A stretch of 64,000 bases of DNA from Natrinema limicola JCM 13563 (GTDB lineage Archaea; Halobacteriota; Halobacteria; Halobacteriales; Natrialbaceae): contig NZ_AOIT01000049.1 in assembly GCF_000337475.1 (NCBI RefSeq), positions 62,001-126,000 of the forward strand, given 5' to 3'. The position numbers and the translations under genes were made by a program. Below are positions 53,288-61,541 of this stretch, piece by piece (positions within the stretch are counted from its first letter, which is position 1; each line of letters opens with the position of its first letter). A model generated the notes under the pieces. That model was not told the DNA's origin, searched no databases, and saw nothing but the letters and a program-made list of their open reading frames with translations.

Positions 53288-54232
53288 TCAGGACCGATAC
53301 CGACCAGCGGCCAGTGCGATACTGCCGCCGGCGACGCCAGCGATACCGGCGAGGTCGCCGTTCGACTCGAGACCGGACGCGAGACCTGCTGGTGTCATCG
53401 CTGCCGGCTCCGGCTGTGTGTCTGGCAGCTGGCTCGAGGGTGACGACGAAACGAGTATGCCCCCGAGGAGGTCGTCGACGGCCAGCCTGACGTGGCCGAG
53501 CCACGGGATCCGGTACTGTGCTTTGCCGGTGATCCATTCGGGTTTGACGATGTTGGTGTTGGCACCGCCACCCGTTTGATCGTAGCCGAGATTGTGGTCG
53601 CCTTTCGTGATGAAGCCGGCGTACGGTGCGGGACAGTTCGGAACCTCCTGACAGGTTGCGTCGCCGACGAACTCCGTGTTGGCTTTCGTATCGATCCAGT
53701 TTTCACCCTCGTCGACCCAGAAGTGGGCGCGATGGATAACCGGTGTCCTCGCCGGATTGCCGTTTGGCCTGAAGACGATGACGTCGCCAGGATTGCCGAA
53801 CTTGGTGTAGTCGGTCTCCTGACCGCGCTCGAGGGTGACGACGCCGGTTCCCTCGAGTGCGCTATCGCCGACGAACCGGTCTTCCTCGACGACGAAGATG
53901 AGGTCTCCTCTGTACATGTTCGGTTCCATACTACCGCTCTCGACGGCGACGAGTGGCGGCCAGATCCCACTGACGCCGAACAGGAGGAGGGCGACGACGG
54001 CGACGATAGCGACGCTGCTCAAGACGTCTCGTGTCACCATGACAGTCTCGTCGTTCGTCTTGAGGAACCAGCGGATGACTCCGTCGTCTTCGATCGTCAC
54101 GTCGTCGGAATCAGACGCGGTCGGTGAGGGTTCCGGTGACGGCGTCTGGGGACTGCCGGCGCGTTCATCCGACCGGTCGCGGTCGTCGTCGCCGGAATCG
54201 CCAGGAGAAGTCCCGGAGCTAGAGCCGCTCAT
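53288..54232 (-). CDS. Signal peptidase I (S26B), paralogue 1
   Basis: 314 residues from the ATG at 54232. A 60-residue charged, Ser/Asp-rich N-terminus, one membrane helix near residues 70-95, then the catalytic Ser in AVESGSMEPNMYRGDLIFVV, His in TPVIHRAHFW and Asp in FITKGDHNLGYDQ, the ER/archaeal Ser-His-Asp type. A second hydrophobic segment lies near the C-terminus (GDLAGIAGVAGGSIALAAGR). Cleaves Sec signal peptides. A paralogue lies 95 bp upstream on the same strand; the two share blocks such as GVWPPLVAVESGSMEPN. Confidence 0.92.
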   Translation of the reverse strand: MSGSSSGTSPGDSGDDDRDRSDERAGSPQTPSPEPSPTASDSDDVTIEDDGVIRWFLKTNDETVMVTRDVLSSVAIVAVVALLLFGVSGIWPPLVAVESGSMEPNMYRGDLIFVVEEDRFVGDSALEGTGVVTLERGQETDYTKFGNPGDVIVFRPNGNPARTPVIHRAHFWVDEGENWIDTKANTEFVGDATCQEVPNCPAPYAGFITKGDHNLGYDQTGGGANTNIVKPEWITGKAQYRIPWLGHVRLAVDDLLGGILVSSSPSSQLPDTQPEPAAMTPAGLASGLESNGDLAGIAGVAGGSIALAAGRYRS

Positions 54233-54327
54233 CGTCACACGTTTCACCGGGCGCGAAAATCAACCTTCTGTTCGCACGGGCTATTTTGAGGAGCGAGAGA
54301 AGTTCGGCGGTTACGGCAAGGAGGATG

Positions 54328-55209
54328 TCACGGGTCGCGCGGCTCGGCGGTCGTGCCGTACCAGATGAGCGCGAGTACGCTGCCAACGGTGGCGACGATG
54401 ATCGGGCCGGTGCTGACGACTGAGCGGACCGAATCGACTGCCAGTCGAATCTCTCCGATCCACGGGACCCGAACCATCGCCTTGCCGGTAACCCACTGGG
54501 CGCTGACGACGGTCGTATTCGCACCCGACCACTGTACCTGATCGTAGGCCGGATTGGCGTCGCCTTTCGTAATAAACCCATCGTGGGGCGCTGGACACGA
54601 TGCGAGATCGGCACAGGTCGCACCGTTTAAATACGCGGGATCGGCCTTCGTTTCGACCCATCGTTCCCCCTGTTCGACTCGAAACTGGGCGCGATGGATC
54701 GTCGGCGTCTTCGTCGGATCGCCGTTCGGGAGGAAGATGATGACGTCACCCGGCTTCCCGAACCGTTGGTAGTTGCTGTCGTGGCCGCGCCGGTCGGTGA
54801 CGATGTTCGTTCCCGCGACTGCACCATCACCGGCGAACCGTCCCTCGTCGACGATGAAAACGAGATCCCCTTGCTCGATGTTTGGTTCCATACTGCCGCT
54901 CTCGACGGCGACGAGCGGCGGCCAGACACCGCTGATCCCGACCAGTAGGCTGCCACTGATCGCGATGATCGCGACGATCGTTACGAGGTCTCGAATCGCG
55001 GTGCCAACTCGAGTGTCCGTCTCGAGTAGCCAGCGCCCGATCCCGTCGTCTGCGATCGTCTCCGCATCGCTACCACGTGTTCGCGGTCGTGTGCCGATGT
55101 CCTGTCCGCGGTCGTCCGACTCCGTCGTTGGGTCTCTATCCCGTCTCGAGAGCGCACCGAGACGGTCGGACCGATCGGAGTCTGACTTACTGGCGTCGGG
55201 ACCGTCCAT
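54328..55209 (-). CDS. Signal peptidase I (S26B), paralogue 2
   Basis: 293 residues. Similar plan: long charged N-terminus (MDGPDASKSDSDRSDRLGAL), membrane helix near residue 75-100, catalytic Ser in AVESGSMEPNIEQGDLVFIV, His in TPTIHRAQF and Asp in FITKGDANPAYDQ. Both copies keep all three residues, so both should be active. The pair probably arose by tandem duplication; one could serve a subset of exported proteins. Confidence 0.92.
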   Translation of the reverse strand: MDGPDASKSDSDRSDRLGALSRRDRDPTTESDDRGQDIGTRPRTRGSDAETIADDGIGRWLLETDTRVGTAIRDLVTIVAIIAISGSLLVGISGVWPPLVAVESGSMEPNIEQGDLVFIVDEGRFAGDGAVAGTNIVTDRRGHDSNYQRFGKPGDVIIFLPNGDPTKTPTIHRAQFRVEQGERWVETKADPAYLNGATCADLASCPAPHDGFITKGDANPAYDQVQWSGANTTVVSAQWVTGKAMVRVPWIGEIRLAVDSVRSVVSTGPIIVATVGSVLALIWYGTTAEPRDP

Positions 55210-55341
55210 TGGCGTTCGATTTCGCCGACCTCGCCATCAACCTTCCGGCACCATCATCACCACGGCGTTCCCGTCACGAGTGTCGGACACGCCGATCGCT
55301 GATCCGCTACCCTTTTTGCGTCGCTCGCGAATGCGGAGTGT

Positions 55342-56901
55342 GTGCCACTCGAGGCTGCCGCCCGACTCGTGAGCGAACTCACGAGCCGTGGCTACAACGC
55401 CGAGCGCGAGGCGGTAACGCGGCTTACGGCAGCCGACGACCCGCGTGCGGCCCTCGAGCGCGTTCTCGAGGACGTCCCGGACGACGTGTTAGTCGTCCGG
55501 GCCGAACACGTCGAGGCAGCGCTTGCGACCGACGCTGGCGGGGCGACTCACACCGATGTCCCTGGCGGCTCGTCGGCAGATTCGACAGCCCCCGTTTCGA
55601 CTGGAACACGCTCGGCGCAGGAACGCGATTCTTCAGTTCGATCTCCAGTCGAAGCTGGGGGGTCGAGTTCGGCGAATCGTGAAACCGACCCTGCGGTGCG
55701 CTCGCTCGAGATCACCGGCGACATGACCGGCGAGAGCACGGGGACCGGCGAGTACAGCGATTTCGTTTCCGTCTTCCGCGATCGACTCGATCGACTCGGC
55801 GCGAAACTGCGCGGGCGGGTCAACCACCGGCCGGCGACGGCCATCCAGGAGATGCCCGGCGGCAGCGAGGCCGCGATGGTCGGGCTGGTCAACGACATTC
55901 GCTCGACAGCCAGCGGCCACTGGCTGATCGAACTCGAGGACGCGACCGGGACCTTTCCCTGGCTCGTGATGAAAGACCGCGAGTACGTCGACCTCGTCGA
56001 CGAGTTGCTCCACGACGAGGTACTGGCGATGGAGGGAACACTGGCGGACGACTCGGGAATCGCGTTCGTCGACTCGATGTACTTCCCCGACGTGCCCCGT
56101 ACGTACGAGCCCTCGACGGCCGATCGTCACGTGCAGGCGGCACTGATCAGCGACGTCCACGTCGGCAGCCAGGAGTTCATGGAAGACGCCTGGAACGCGT
56201 TTGCCGACTGGCTGCATACCGAGCAGGCCCAGCACGTCGAGTACATGTTGTTGGCCGGCGATATGGTCGAAGGCGTCGGCGTCTACCCGGATCAGGACGA
56301 GGAACTCGACATCGTCGATATCTACGAGCAGTACGCGGCCTTCAGCGAGCACCTGAAGAAAGTGCCGGGTGACATCGAGATCGTCATGATCCCCGGCAAC
56401 CACGACGCCGTGCGACTCGCGGAACCACAGCCGGGATTCGACGAGGAGCTCCGGGAGATCATGTCCGCTCACGACCCACAGATCGTAAGCAACCCTTCGA
56501 CGGTCACGCTCGAGGGTGTCTCCGTGCTGATGTACCACGGCGTCTCGCTGGACGAAGTCATCGCGGAACTCCCCGAAGAAAAAGCAAGCTACGACGATCC
56601 GCACAAGGCGATGTATCACCTCCTCAAGAAGCGCCACGTCGCACCCCAGTTCGGGGGACACACCCGACTGGCCCCCGAAGAGAAAGACTACCTCGTGATG
56701 GAGGAGGTTCCCGACATCTTCCATACCGGTCACGTCCACAAACTCGGCTTCGGGAAGTACCACAACGTGCTCGCGATCAACTCCGGCTGTTGGCAGGCCC
56801 AGACGGACTTCCAGAAGAGCGTCAACATCGACCCCGACGCTGGCTTCGCGCCGATCGTCGATCTCGACACGTTAGACGTGACCGTCCAGAAGTTCAGCTA
56901 G
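55342..56901 (+). CDS. polD1: DNA polymerase D small subunit (DP1)
   Basis: 519 residues from a GTG at 55342. N-terminal helical region (about 1-60), a Ser/Thr-rich linker (70-135), an OB fold (HWLIELEDATGTFPWLVMKD near 190) and a calcineurin-like phosphoesterase domain with complete motifs: ISDVHVGSQEF, LAGDMVEGVGVY, MIPGNHDAVR, MYHGVS, HTRLAPEEKDYLVMEE and HTGHVHKLGFGKYHN. It provides the proofreading 3'-5' exonuclease of archaeal replicative PolD. The large subunit is not in this window. The linker DNA carries two ORB-like words. Confidence 0.96.
   Translation: MPLEAAARLVSELTSRGYNAEREAVTRLTAADDPRAALERVLEDVPDDVLVVRAEHVEAALATDAGGATHTDVPGGSSADSTAPVSTGTRSAQERDSSVRSPVEAGGSSSANRETDPAVRSLEITGDMTGESTGTGEYSDFVSVFRDRLDRLGAKLRGRVNHRPATAIQEMPGGSEAAMVGLVNDIRSTASGHWLIELEDATGTFPWLVMKDREYVDLVDELLHDEVLAMEGTLADDSGIAFVDSMYFPDVPRTYEPSTADRHVQAALISDVHVGSQEFMEDAWNAFADWLHTEQAQHVEYMLLAGDMVEGVGVYPDQDEELDIVDIYEQYAAFSEHLKKVPGDIEIVMIPGNHDAVRLAEPQPGFDEELREIMSAHDPQIVSNPSTVTLEGVSVLMYHGVSLDEVIAELPEEKASYDDPHKAMYHLLKKRHVAPQFGGHTRLAPEEKDYLVMEEVPDIFHTGHVHKLGFGKYHNVLAINSGCWQAQTDFQKSVNIDPDAGFAPIVDLDTLDVTVQKFS
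55588..55662. other. Inverted ORB-like pair inside the DP1 gene
   Basis: GCCCCCGTTTCGACTGGAAC at 55588-55607 and TCTCCAGTCGAAGCTGGGGG at 55642-55661, with G-strings pointing outward exactly as at oriC. They fall in the low-complexity linker of the protein and use codons unusual for this genome (GTT TCG ACT GGA; TCT CCA, GCT GGG GGG). Confidence 0.45.
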
Positions 56902-56970
56902 CCGCGACCGCTCATTGCCAGCGGTACAGCTATTGATCGCGACCGCGTTAGCGACTGACGCCCGATCGAT

Positions 56971-57894
56971 ATGTCATCTCTAGACAGCAGTTTTTCCGCG
57001 GAGACCACCGAAACTGCGTTTCGGCCCGCGATCGACGCGCACACGCATCTGTTTCCCGAACGACTTACTGCCGCGATTCGACGCTCACTCAGCGATGAGA
57101 CCGACTGGGAGTTTTCACATCCCGTGACCCGGTCGGCGATCGAAGCCGTCCTTCGCTCTGCGGGCGTCGCTGCCTCCGTCGCCCTTCCCTATGCCCACGA
57201 GGCAGGGCTCGCGCGGGAACTCAACGCCTGGCTCTGCGACCAGGCCGACTCGTCGGACCTGCTGATTCCGTTTGCGACGGTCCATCCCGACGACGAAGAC
57301 GTCGCGGCCATCGTCCGCGACGCGTTCGAGGCGGGCGCTCGCGGCCTCAAGATCCACTGTCCGGTCCAGGAGTGTCGGCCCGCGGATTCGCGACTCGAGC
57401 CAGCCCTCGAGGTCGTCGCGGAGTACGATCGTCCGATCACCTACCACGGGGGCACCGCACCGATGTTCGAGGACAACCCCTACGTCGGCTTCGATGCCTT
57501 CGCTGAACTGGTCGGTTCCTATCCGGAACTGCGCGTCTGCTGTGCACACATGGGTACCTACGAGGTCGAGGCGTTTCTCGAGCTCGCACGCGACCATGCG
57601 TCAGTCTATCTCGATACGACGTTCGCGATGTCGACGTCGGCCCCGGAGACGATGGGGTTCGATCCGTCCTCGATCGCCGACGAGACGGTCGTCGAACTCT
57701 CGGAGTCGATCATGTACGGGTCGGACTTCCCGAACATTCCGTACCCCTATCGCAACGAGCGGGCTGGCCTCCTCGCTCGCGACCTGCCACAGGAGACGAT
57801 GCGAGACGTCTTCTATCGGACGGCGATCGACTATCTCGGCCTCGAGTCCGAGCCAGTCCTTGGAGAGACGACGGAGAGTGCGGCCGATGGCTGA
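56971..57894 (+). CDS. Amidohydrolase-2 family hydrolase
   Basis: 307 residues. Metal-binding positions: AIDAHTHLF near residue 22, Lys/His in GARGLKIHCPVQEC, YHGGTAP, CCAHMGTYEVEAF near residue 190 and IMYGSDFPNIPYPYRNERAG near residue 250. Family includes decarboxylases, lactonases and amide hydrolases; the substrate is unknown. Gene lies 70 bp after polD1 and may be co-transcribed. Confidence 0.9.
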   Translation: MSSLDSSFSAETTETAFRPAIDAHTHLFPERLTAAIRRSLSDETDWEFSHPVTRSAIEAVLRSAGVAASVALPYAHEAGLARELNAWLCDQADSSDLLIPFATVHPDDEDVAAIVRDAFEAGARGLKIHCPVQECRPADSRLEPALEVVAEYDRPITYHGGTAPMFEDNPYVGFDAFAELVGSYPELRVCCAHMGTYEVEAFLELARDHASVYLDTTFAMSTSAPETMGFDPSSIADETVVELSESIMYGSDFPNIPYPYRNERAGLLARDLPQETMRDVFYRTAIDYLGLESEPVLGETTESAADG

Positions 57895-57900
57895 CTCGAG

Positions 57901-58356
57901 TCAGTTGGTACTGTAGCTCGTGGGCTCGAGCCGAAATCGCACCGTCGGCGCGCCGTCGAATCGCGGGCCGCGGCCGCGTCGTTCGAAGCCAAGTTCGTCG
58001 GCAGCGCGTTCGATCGCGGTGGCATCCTGTGCTGCGAGCACTTCGACGGCCATCGACTCGCGCTTGGCAAACCGCACCGGTTCGGCTAGCAGTCGCTTGC
58101 AGGCGTCGTTCGTCCCGTCGAGTTGGGTGACATGAACGGTGTCTTCGCGCGCGTCGAAGCTAATGAATCCGAGCAGGTCCTCCGGATCAGAGCCGTCGTA
58201 CTGTGTGTTCCCGAGATCCGCGTTCGGATCGTGGCTGCCGTCCTCTGCGACGCGCACCGTGCGGTCGTGGACGAGATTTCGCATCACGTCTGTCGGGGAA
58301 TCGGCAATCGACGCGAGCGCGTCGGCATCGGCCTCGAGTGCGTCACGTATGTTCAT
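57901..58356 (-). CDS. GNAT-like acetyltransferase, haloarchaeal
   Basis: 151 residues from the ATG at 58356 (MNIRDALEADADALASIADS). The beta/alpha order and AERAADELGFERRGRGPRFD-like C-terminus suggest a GNAT fold, although the Q/RxxGxG/A acetyl-CoA loop is not clear, so catalytic function is uncertain. Convergent with the amidohydrolase, 6 bp between stops. The longer frame to 59259 is a shadow of lysC. Confidence 0.7.
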   Translation of the reverse strand: MNIRDALEADADALASIADSPTDVMRNLVHDRTVRVAEDGSHDPNADLGNTQYDGSDPEDLLGFISFDAREDTVHVTQLDGTNDACKRLLAEPVRFAKRESMAVEVLAAQDATAIERAADELGFERRGRGPRFDGAPTVRFRLEPTSYSTN

Positions 58357-58565
58357 CGACGTATGGTGACGCTGCGCACGACAGTGAATGTTACCCTGCC
58401 CGATTGACGACGCCATGCCGGTTCCGCCACACGTTTTGGCAGCGGACGGGCCGTGACCGGGGTGGCAATCAGTGGTTTCGGGACTCGATCGTCGACAATT
58501 GGACGGATAATAAAAACGGGGACGATGGGACACAGTTATCTGCCCGCTCTGGTAACGACTCGAGT

Positions 58566-58622
58566 ATGAGTCACAGCATCGCACTGCGAGCCGTCTGTGA
58601 GGTGGCAGCATGCGCGTCGTAG
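58566..58622 (+). CDS. 18-residue upstream ORF overlapping the lysC start
   Basis: ATG at 58566, TAG at 58620-58622, encoding MSHSIALRAVCEVAACAS. It overlaps the lysC ATG at 58610 by 13 bp in another frame. Its predicted transcript start lies after an AT-rich GATAATAAAAAC at 58506-58518. It could be a regulatory leader or a chance frame. Confidence 0.3.
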   Translation: MSHSIALRAVCEVAACAS

Positions 58623-59788
58623 CCAAGTTCGGCGGAACGAGTCTCGGTAGCGGGGATCGAATCAACCGCGCCGCGGACTCGGTTGCTGCTGCCGTCGAAG
58701 ACGGCCACGAGATCGCTGTCGTCGCCAGCGCGATGGGGTCGACGACCGACGAACTGCTCGACGAGATCACCTTCGAGACCGACGATGCCGACCGCGCCCA
58801 GATCGTCAGTATGGGCGAGCGGACGTCGGTCCGGATGCTCAAGGCCGCGCTGTCGGCTCGCGGGATCGATGCGACGTTCTTAGAGCCCGGCAGCGAGGAG
58901 TGGCCGATCATCACCGACGAGTACGGTGAGGTCGACGTCGAGGAAACCCAGCGGCGCGCCAAAGAAGTCGCCGCGGAGATGGACGGAACCGTGCCGGTCA
59001 TCACCGGCTTCCTCGCGGAAGGGCCAGATGGTTCGATCACGACGCTCGGCCGTGGTGGCTCCGACACCACGGCGGTCATGATGGGTAAGTACATGGACGC
59101 CGACGAGGTCGTCATCGTCACCGACGTCGAAGGCGTCATGACCGGCGACCCGAACGTCGTCGAAGGAGCTCGCAACGTCGGTGAGATTTCCGTCGACGAA
59201 CTCCGGAACCTCTCGTTCCGCGGTGCCGAAGTCGTCGCCCCCTCTGCGCTGTCGTACAAAGACGGCGGCCTCGACGTCCGTGTCGTCCACTACCAGCACG
59301 GTGACTTGCTGTCGGGTGGGACGAGCATCGAAGGCGAGTTCAAGAACCTCGTCGACCTGCGCGAGCGACCGCTTGCGTGTCTGACCGTTGCCGGCCGCGC
59401 GATCCGCAACCAGCCCGGCATCTTTAATCACCTCTCTGACTCGCTCGCCGAGAGCGAGATCAACATCGACGCGGTCGCCAGCGGGATGGACACCGTCACG
59501 TTCTACATCGACGAGGAGGAGGCCGAACGCGCCGAAAACATCCTTCACCGCGAGGTCATCGCGCGTGACGAACTCTCGAGTGTCACCGTCGACTCGCCGG
59601 TCGCCGTCGTCCGCGTCACCGGCGGCGAACTCCCCAACCAGCCGGGGATCATCAGCGAGATCGTCAACCCCCTCGCCGAGGCCCGCATCCAGCTCAACGA
59701 CATCATTACCAGCGCGACCAGCGTCGCGCTCTTTGTCGACTGGGACGACCGCGAGGAGACCCTCGAGCTAACGCAGGACCTGTTCTAA
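58610..59788 (+). CDS. lysC: Aspartate kinase
   Basis: 392 residues. Kinase core: KFGGTSLGSGDRINRAAD at the N-terminus, SMGERTSVRMLKAALSARGI near residue 65, TGFLAEGPDGSITTLGRGGSD near residue 130 and TDVEGVMTGDPNVV near residue 167. Two ACT domains follow after residue 250 (VAGRAIRNQPGIFNHLSDSL and VTGGELPNQPGIISEIVNPL). It phosphorylates aspartate in lysine, methionine and threonine synthesis; the ACT pair implies feedback control by an amino acid. Confidence 0.96.
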   Translation: MRVVAKFGGTSLGSGDRINRAADSVAAAVEDGHEIAVVASAMGSTTDELLDEITFETDDADRAQIVSMGERTSVRMLKAALSARGIDATFLEPGSEEWPIITDEYGEVDVEETQRRAKEVAAEMDGTVPVITGFLAEGPDGSITTLGRGGSDTTAVMMGKYMDADEVVIVTDVEGVMTGDPNVVEGARNVGEISVDELRNLSFRGAEVVAPSALSYKDGGLDVRVVHYQHGDLLSGGTSIEGEFKNLVDLRERPLACLTVAGRAIRNQPGIFNHLSDSLAESEINIDAVASGMDTVTFYIDEEEAERAENILHREVIARDELSSVTVDSPVAVVRVTGGELPNQPGIISEIVNPLAEARIQLNDIITSATSVALFVDWDDREETLELTQDLF

Positions 59789-59929
59789 CCCGGGTCACTC
59801 GGCCCGCGGGTTCGTTTACTGCTGACTGACTGATTGCTCGTCGTGAGAGTCGTATTAACGAACGTATTCTCCCCGTAATACAGCGATAGCGAGTTCGTAA
59901 CGAAGGTGGTTGGTGGGTACACTCCAGCC

Positions 59930-60319
59930 ATGAGTACCGATCCGACAGTGACGGCGGTCTTCGCGGAGATCGACCCCGATCCGGACGCGATCCTCGAGGC
60001 CCACGGTGCGGATGATCCCGATACGCTCCTCGCAGGTAGCAGCGAGCACGATCCGAGCACTGACGAGACGATCGACGCCGACGACGTGACGGCAGCGGAC
60101 GTGTTCGCCGACCTCGAGGCAGCCGCACGTGAGGTGACGGTGACCGAGAGCGATCGCGAGCGTGCGTCCGATGCCGGGTCCGATCTGGAACTCGTCGGTC
60201 CCGCGCCGACCGAGACGCGGATTCCGTCCGCCGCGTTCGGGATCGATGACGTCGAGATCGTCGACGCACCGACAGCGATCTGCTGGGACGGGCCCGAAAC
60301 CGACGGCGCGACTCGCTGA
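59930..60319 (+). CDS. Hypothetical acidic haloarchaeal protein
   Basis: 129 residues from the ATG at 59930. Acidic, with an early helix TAVFAEIDPDPDAILEAHGA and a late conserved-looking PSAAFGIDDVEIVDAPTAIC. A single Cys, no membrane segment. I do not recognise the family. A longer start at 59906 (eight extra residues) is less likely. Confidence 0.7.
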   Translation: MSTDPTVTAVFAEIDPDPDAILEAHGADDPDTLLAGSSEHDPSTDETIDADDVTAADVFADLEAAAREVTVTESDRERASDAGSDLELVGPAPTETRIPSAAFGIDDVEIVDAPTAICWDGPETDGATR

Positions 60320-60365
60320 TCTGGCTCCGACAGCGGTGCCGCCGCGTCGGAACGCGAACGTGGGT

Positions 60366-60731
60366 CTACAGGCTCGCGAGAACGCCGCGGGCACGGTCTC
60401 GCAGCGTTGGTTCCGGTTCGGGCTCCGACTGGCCGAGTTGCCGTTTTGCGACCGAGCGCACGCCCCGTCGTGCGGACTCCGAACGCATCGCAGCCGCCGC
60501 CCAATCGGGGAGCTGTGACTCGAGTTCCTGTCGCTTCTGGGCTTTTAGCTTGCCGAACTGGCGCAGCGCCAGACCGATACCGAGAAACAGGCCAGCGTCG
60601 AGCAACTCACGGCGGAACCGATCACGGTCGTTCCGGACCGCGATCGCTTTCACCAGCGAGAGCGCACCGATCGCCAAATAGACCTTCGAACGCTTCGACG
60701 GATCGCCGCGGAGCAGCTGTTGGAGCGCCAT
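60366..60731 (-). CDS. Conserved haloarchaeal membrane-associated protein
   Basis: 121 residues. Two moderate hydrophobic segments (about 15-30 and 45-60) separated by AVRNDRDRFRRELLDAGLF, and a charged C-terminal half. Unusually basic for this genome. No motif recognised. Confidence 0.7.
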   Translation of the reverse strand: MALQQLLRGDPSKRSKVYLAIGALSLVKAIAVRNDRDRFRRELLDAGLFLGIGLALRQFGKLKAQKRQELESQLPDWAAAAMRSESARRGVRSVAKRQLGQSEPEPEPTLRDRARGVLASL

Positions 60732-60808
60732 GCGGCGGTGGCTACCACGTTCTCGCTGATAAAGGTCTGCCGGCAGGAGACGGGCCCCTGTCGCGGTCGT
60801 AGTCGTGG

Positions 60809-61237
60809 TCAGACGCGGTCGAGCGTGAGGGTGCCTCGGTAGCGCTGTTCGTCGATCGGCTCGATCGAAAACCCAAGCCGCTCGTAGAACGGGCGAACGC
60901 CGTCGTCGAATCGCGCCGTGAGCCGCCCTTCGCGCTCGAGGGCTGTCTCGATCAGTGCCCGTCCGATCCCTTGGTCTCGATGGCGACGCCGGACGCCGAC
61001 TGCGCCGACGTGGGCCCCGGATTCGCGCTCGAGCGGCTCGAGAACGGCCGTGCCGAGGATTCGGTCGCCGTCGCCCGCACGTGCCGTCATCCCGTTGCGA
61101 TCACCCGCGACGAAGACGTCACCGGCGTCGATTCGACCCTCGACGTCGCCGGGCTCGAGCAACGCGGCATCGAGAATGCGTCGCACCTCGAGGGCATCGC
61201 CAGTGGTGGCCGTTCGGACGAACACGGCGTTATCCAC
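60809..61237 (-). CDS. GNAT-family N-acetyltransferase
   Basis: 142 residues from a GTG at 61237. GNAT core: GAHVGAVGVRRRHRDQGIGR near residue 74 with the R/QxxGIGRA acetyl-CoA loop, and PFYERLGFSIEPI near residue 117. Start overlaps the stop of samp2 by 8 bp. The samp2-GNAT pair may be one operon. Target unknown. Confidence 0.92.
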   Translation of the reverse strand: MDNAVFVRTATTGDALEVRRILDAALLEPGDVEGRIDAGDVFVAGDRNGMTARAGDGDRILGTAVLEPLERESGAHVGAVGVRRRHRDQGIGRALIETALEREGRLTARFDDGVRPFYERLGFSIEPIDEQRYRGTLTLDRV

Positions 61238-61475
61238 CCTTGATCAGTCGCAACACCGTCACGTGGTCGCTTTCGACTGGCTGATCCTCTGGAACCGGGC
61301 GACCGTCGACGAGCACGCTCACCTCGTGGGGACTCAACTCGACCGCACGCAGGAGATCGGCGTACGTCGGCGTTGTCTCGGCAGTGTGCTCGTCATGACG
61401 ATCGGACGCGGCGGCCACCGCCTCGAGCTCGAGTTCGTAGATATCTTCGCCTTTGACGTCGACGGTGACGTGCAT
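61230..61475 (-). CDS. samp2: Ubiquitin-like small archaeal modifier SAMP2
   Basis: 81 residues from the ATG at 61475 (MHVTVDVKGEDIYELELEAV). Beta-grasp fold with YADLLRAVELSPHEVSVLVD and the C-terminal diglycine VLRLIKGG. In Haloferax volcanii SAMP2 is conjugated to lysines by UbaA and also supplies sulfur for tRNA thiolation. An insertion (ASDRHDEHTAETT) near residue 22 is longer than in Haloferax. Confidence 0.93.
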   Translation of the reverse strand: MHVTVDVKGEDIYELELEAVAAASDRHDEHTAETTPTYADLLRAVELSPHEVSVLVDGRPVPEDQPVESDHVTVLRLIKGG

Positions 61476-61541
61476 ACGCCGCGTTACGAGGCGACAGCCT
61501 TGAGCGCGTCGCTCCGGCAGTGGGAGGGCCATCTCGTCTCA

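Noticed and set aside
58357-59259. Ser-rich N-terminal extension of the acetyltransferase-like gene
   Set aside because: It is the antisense shadow of lysC.
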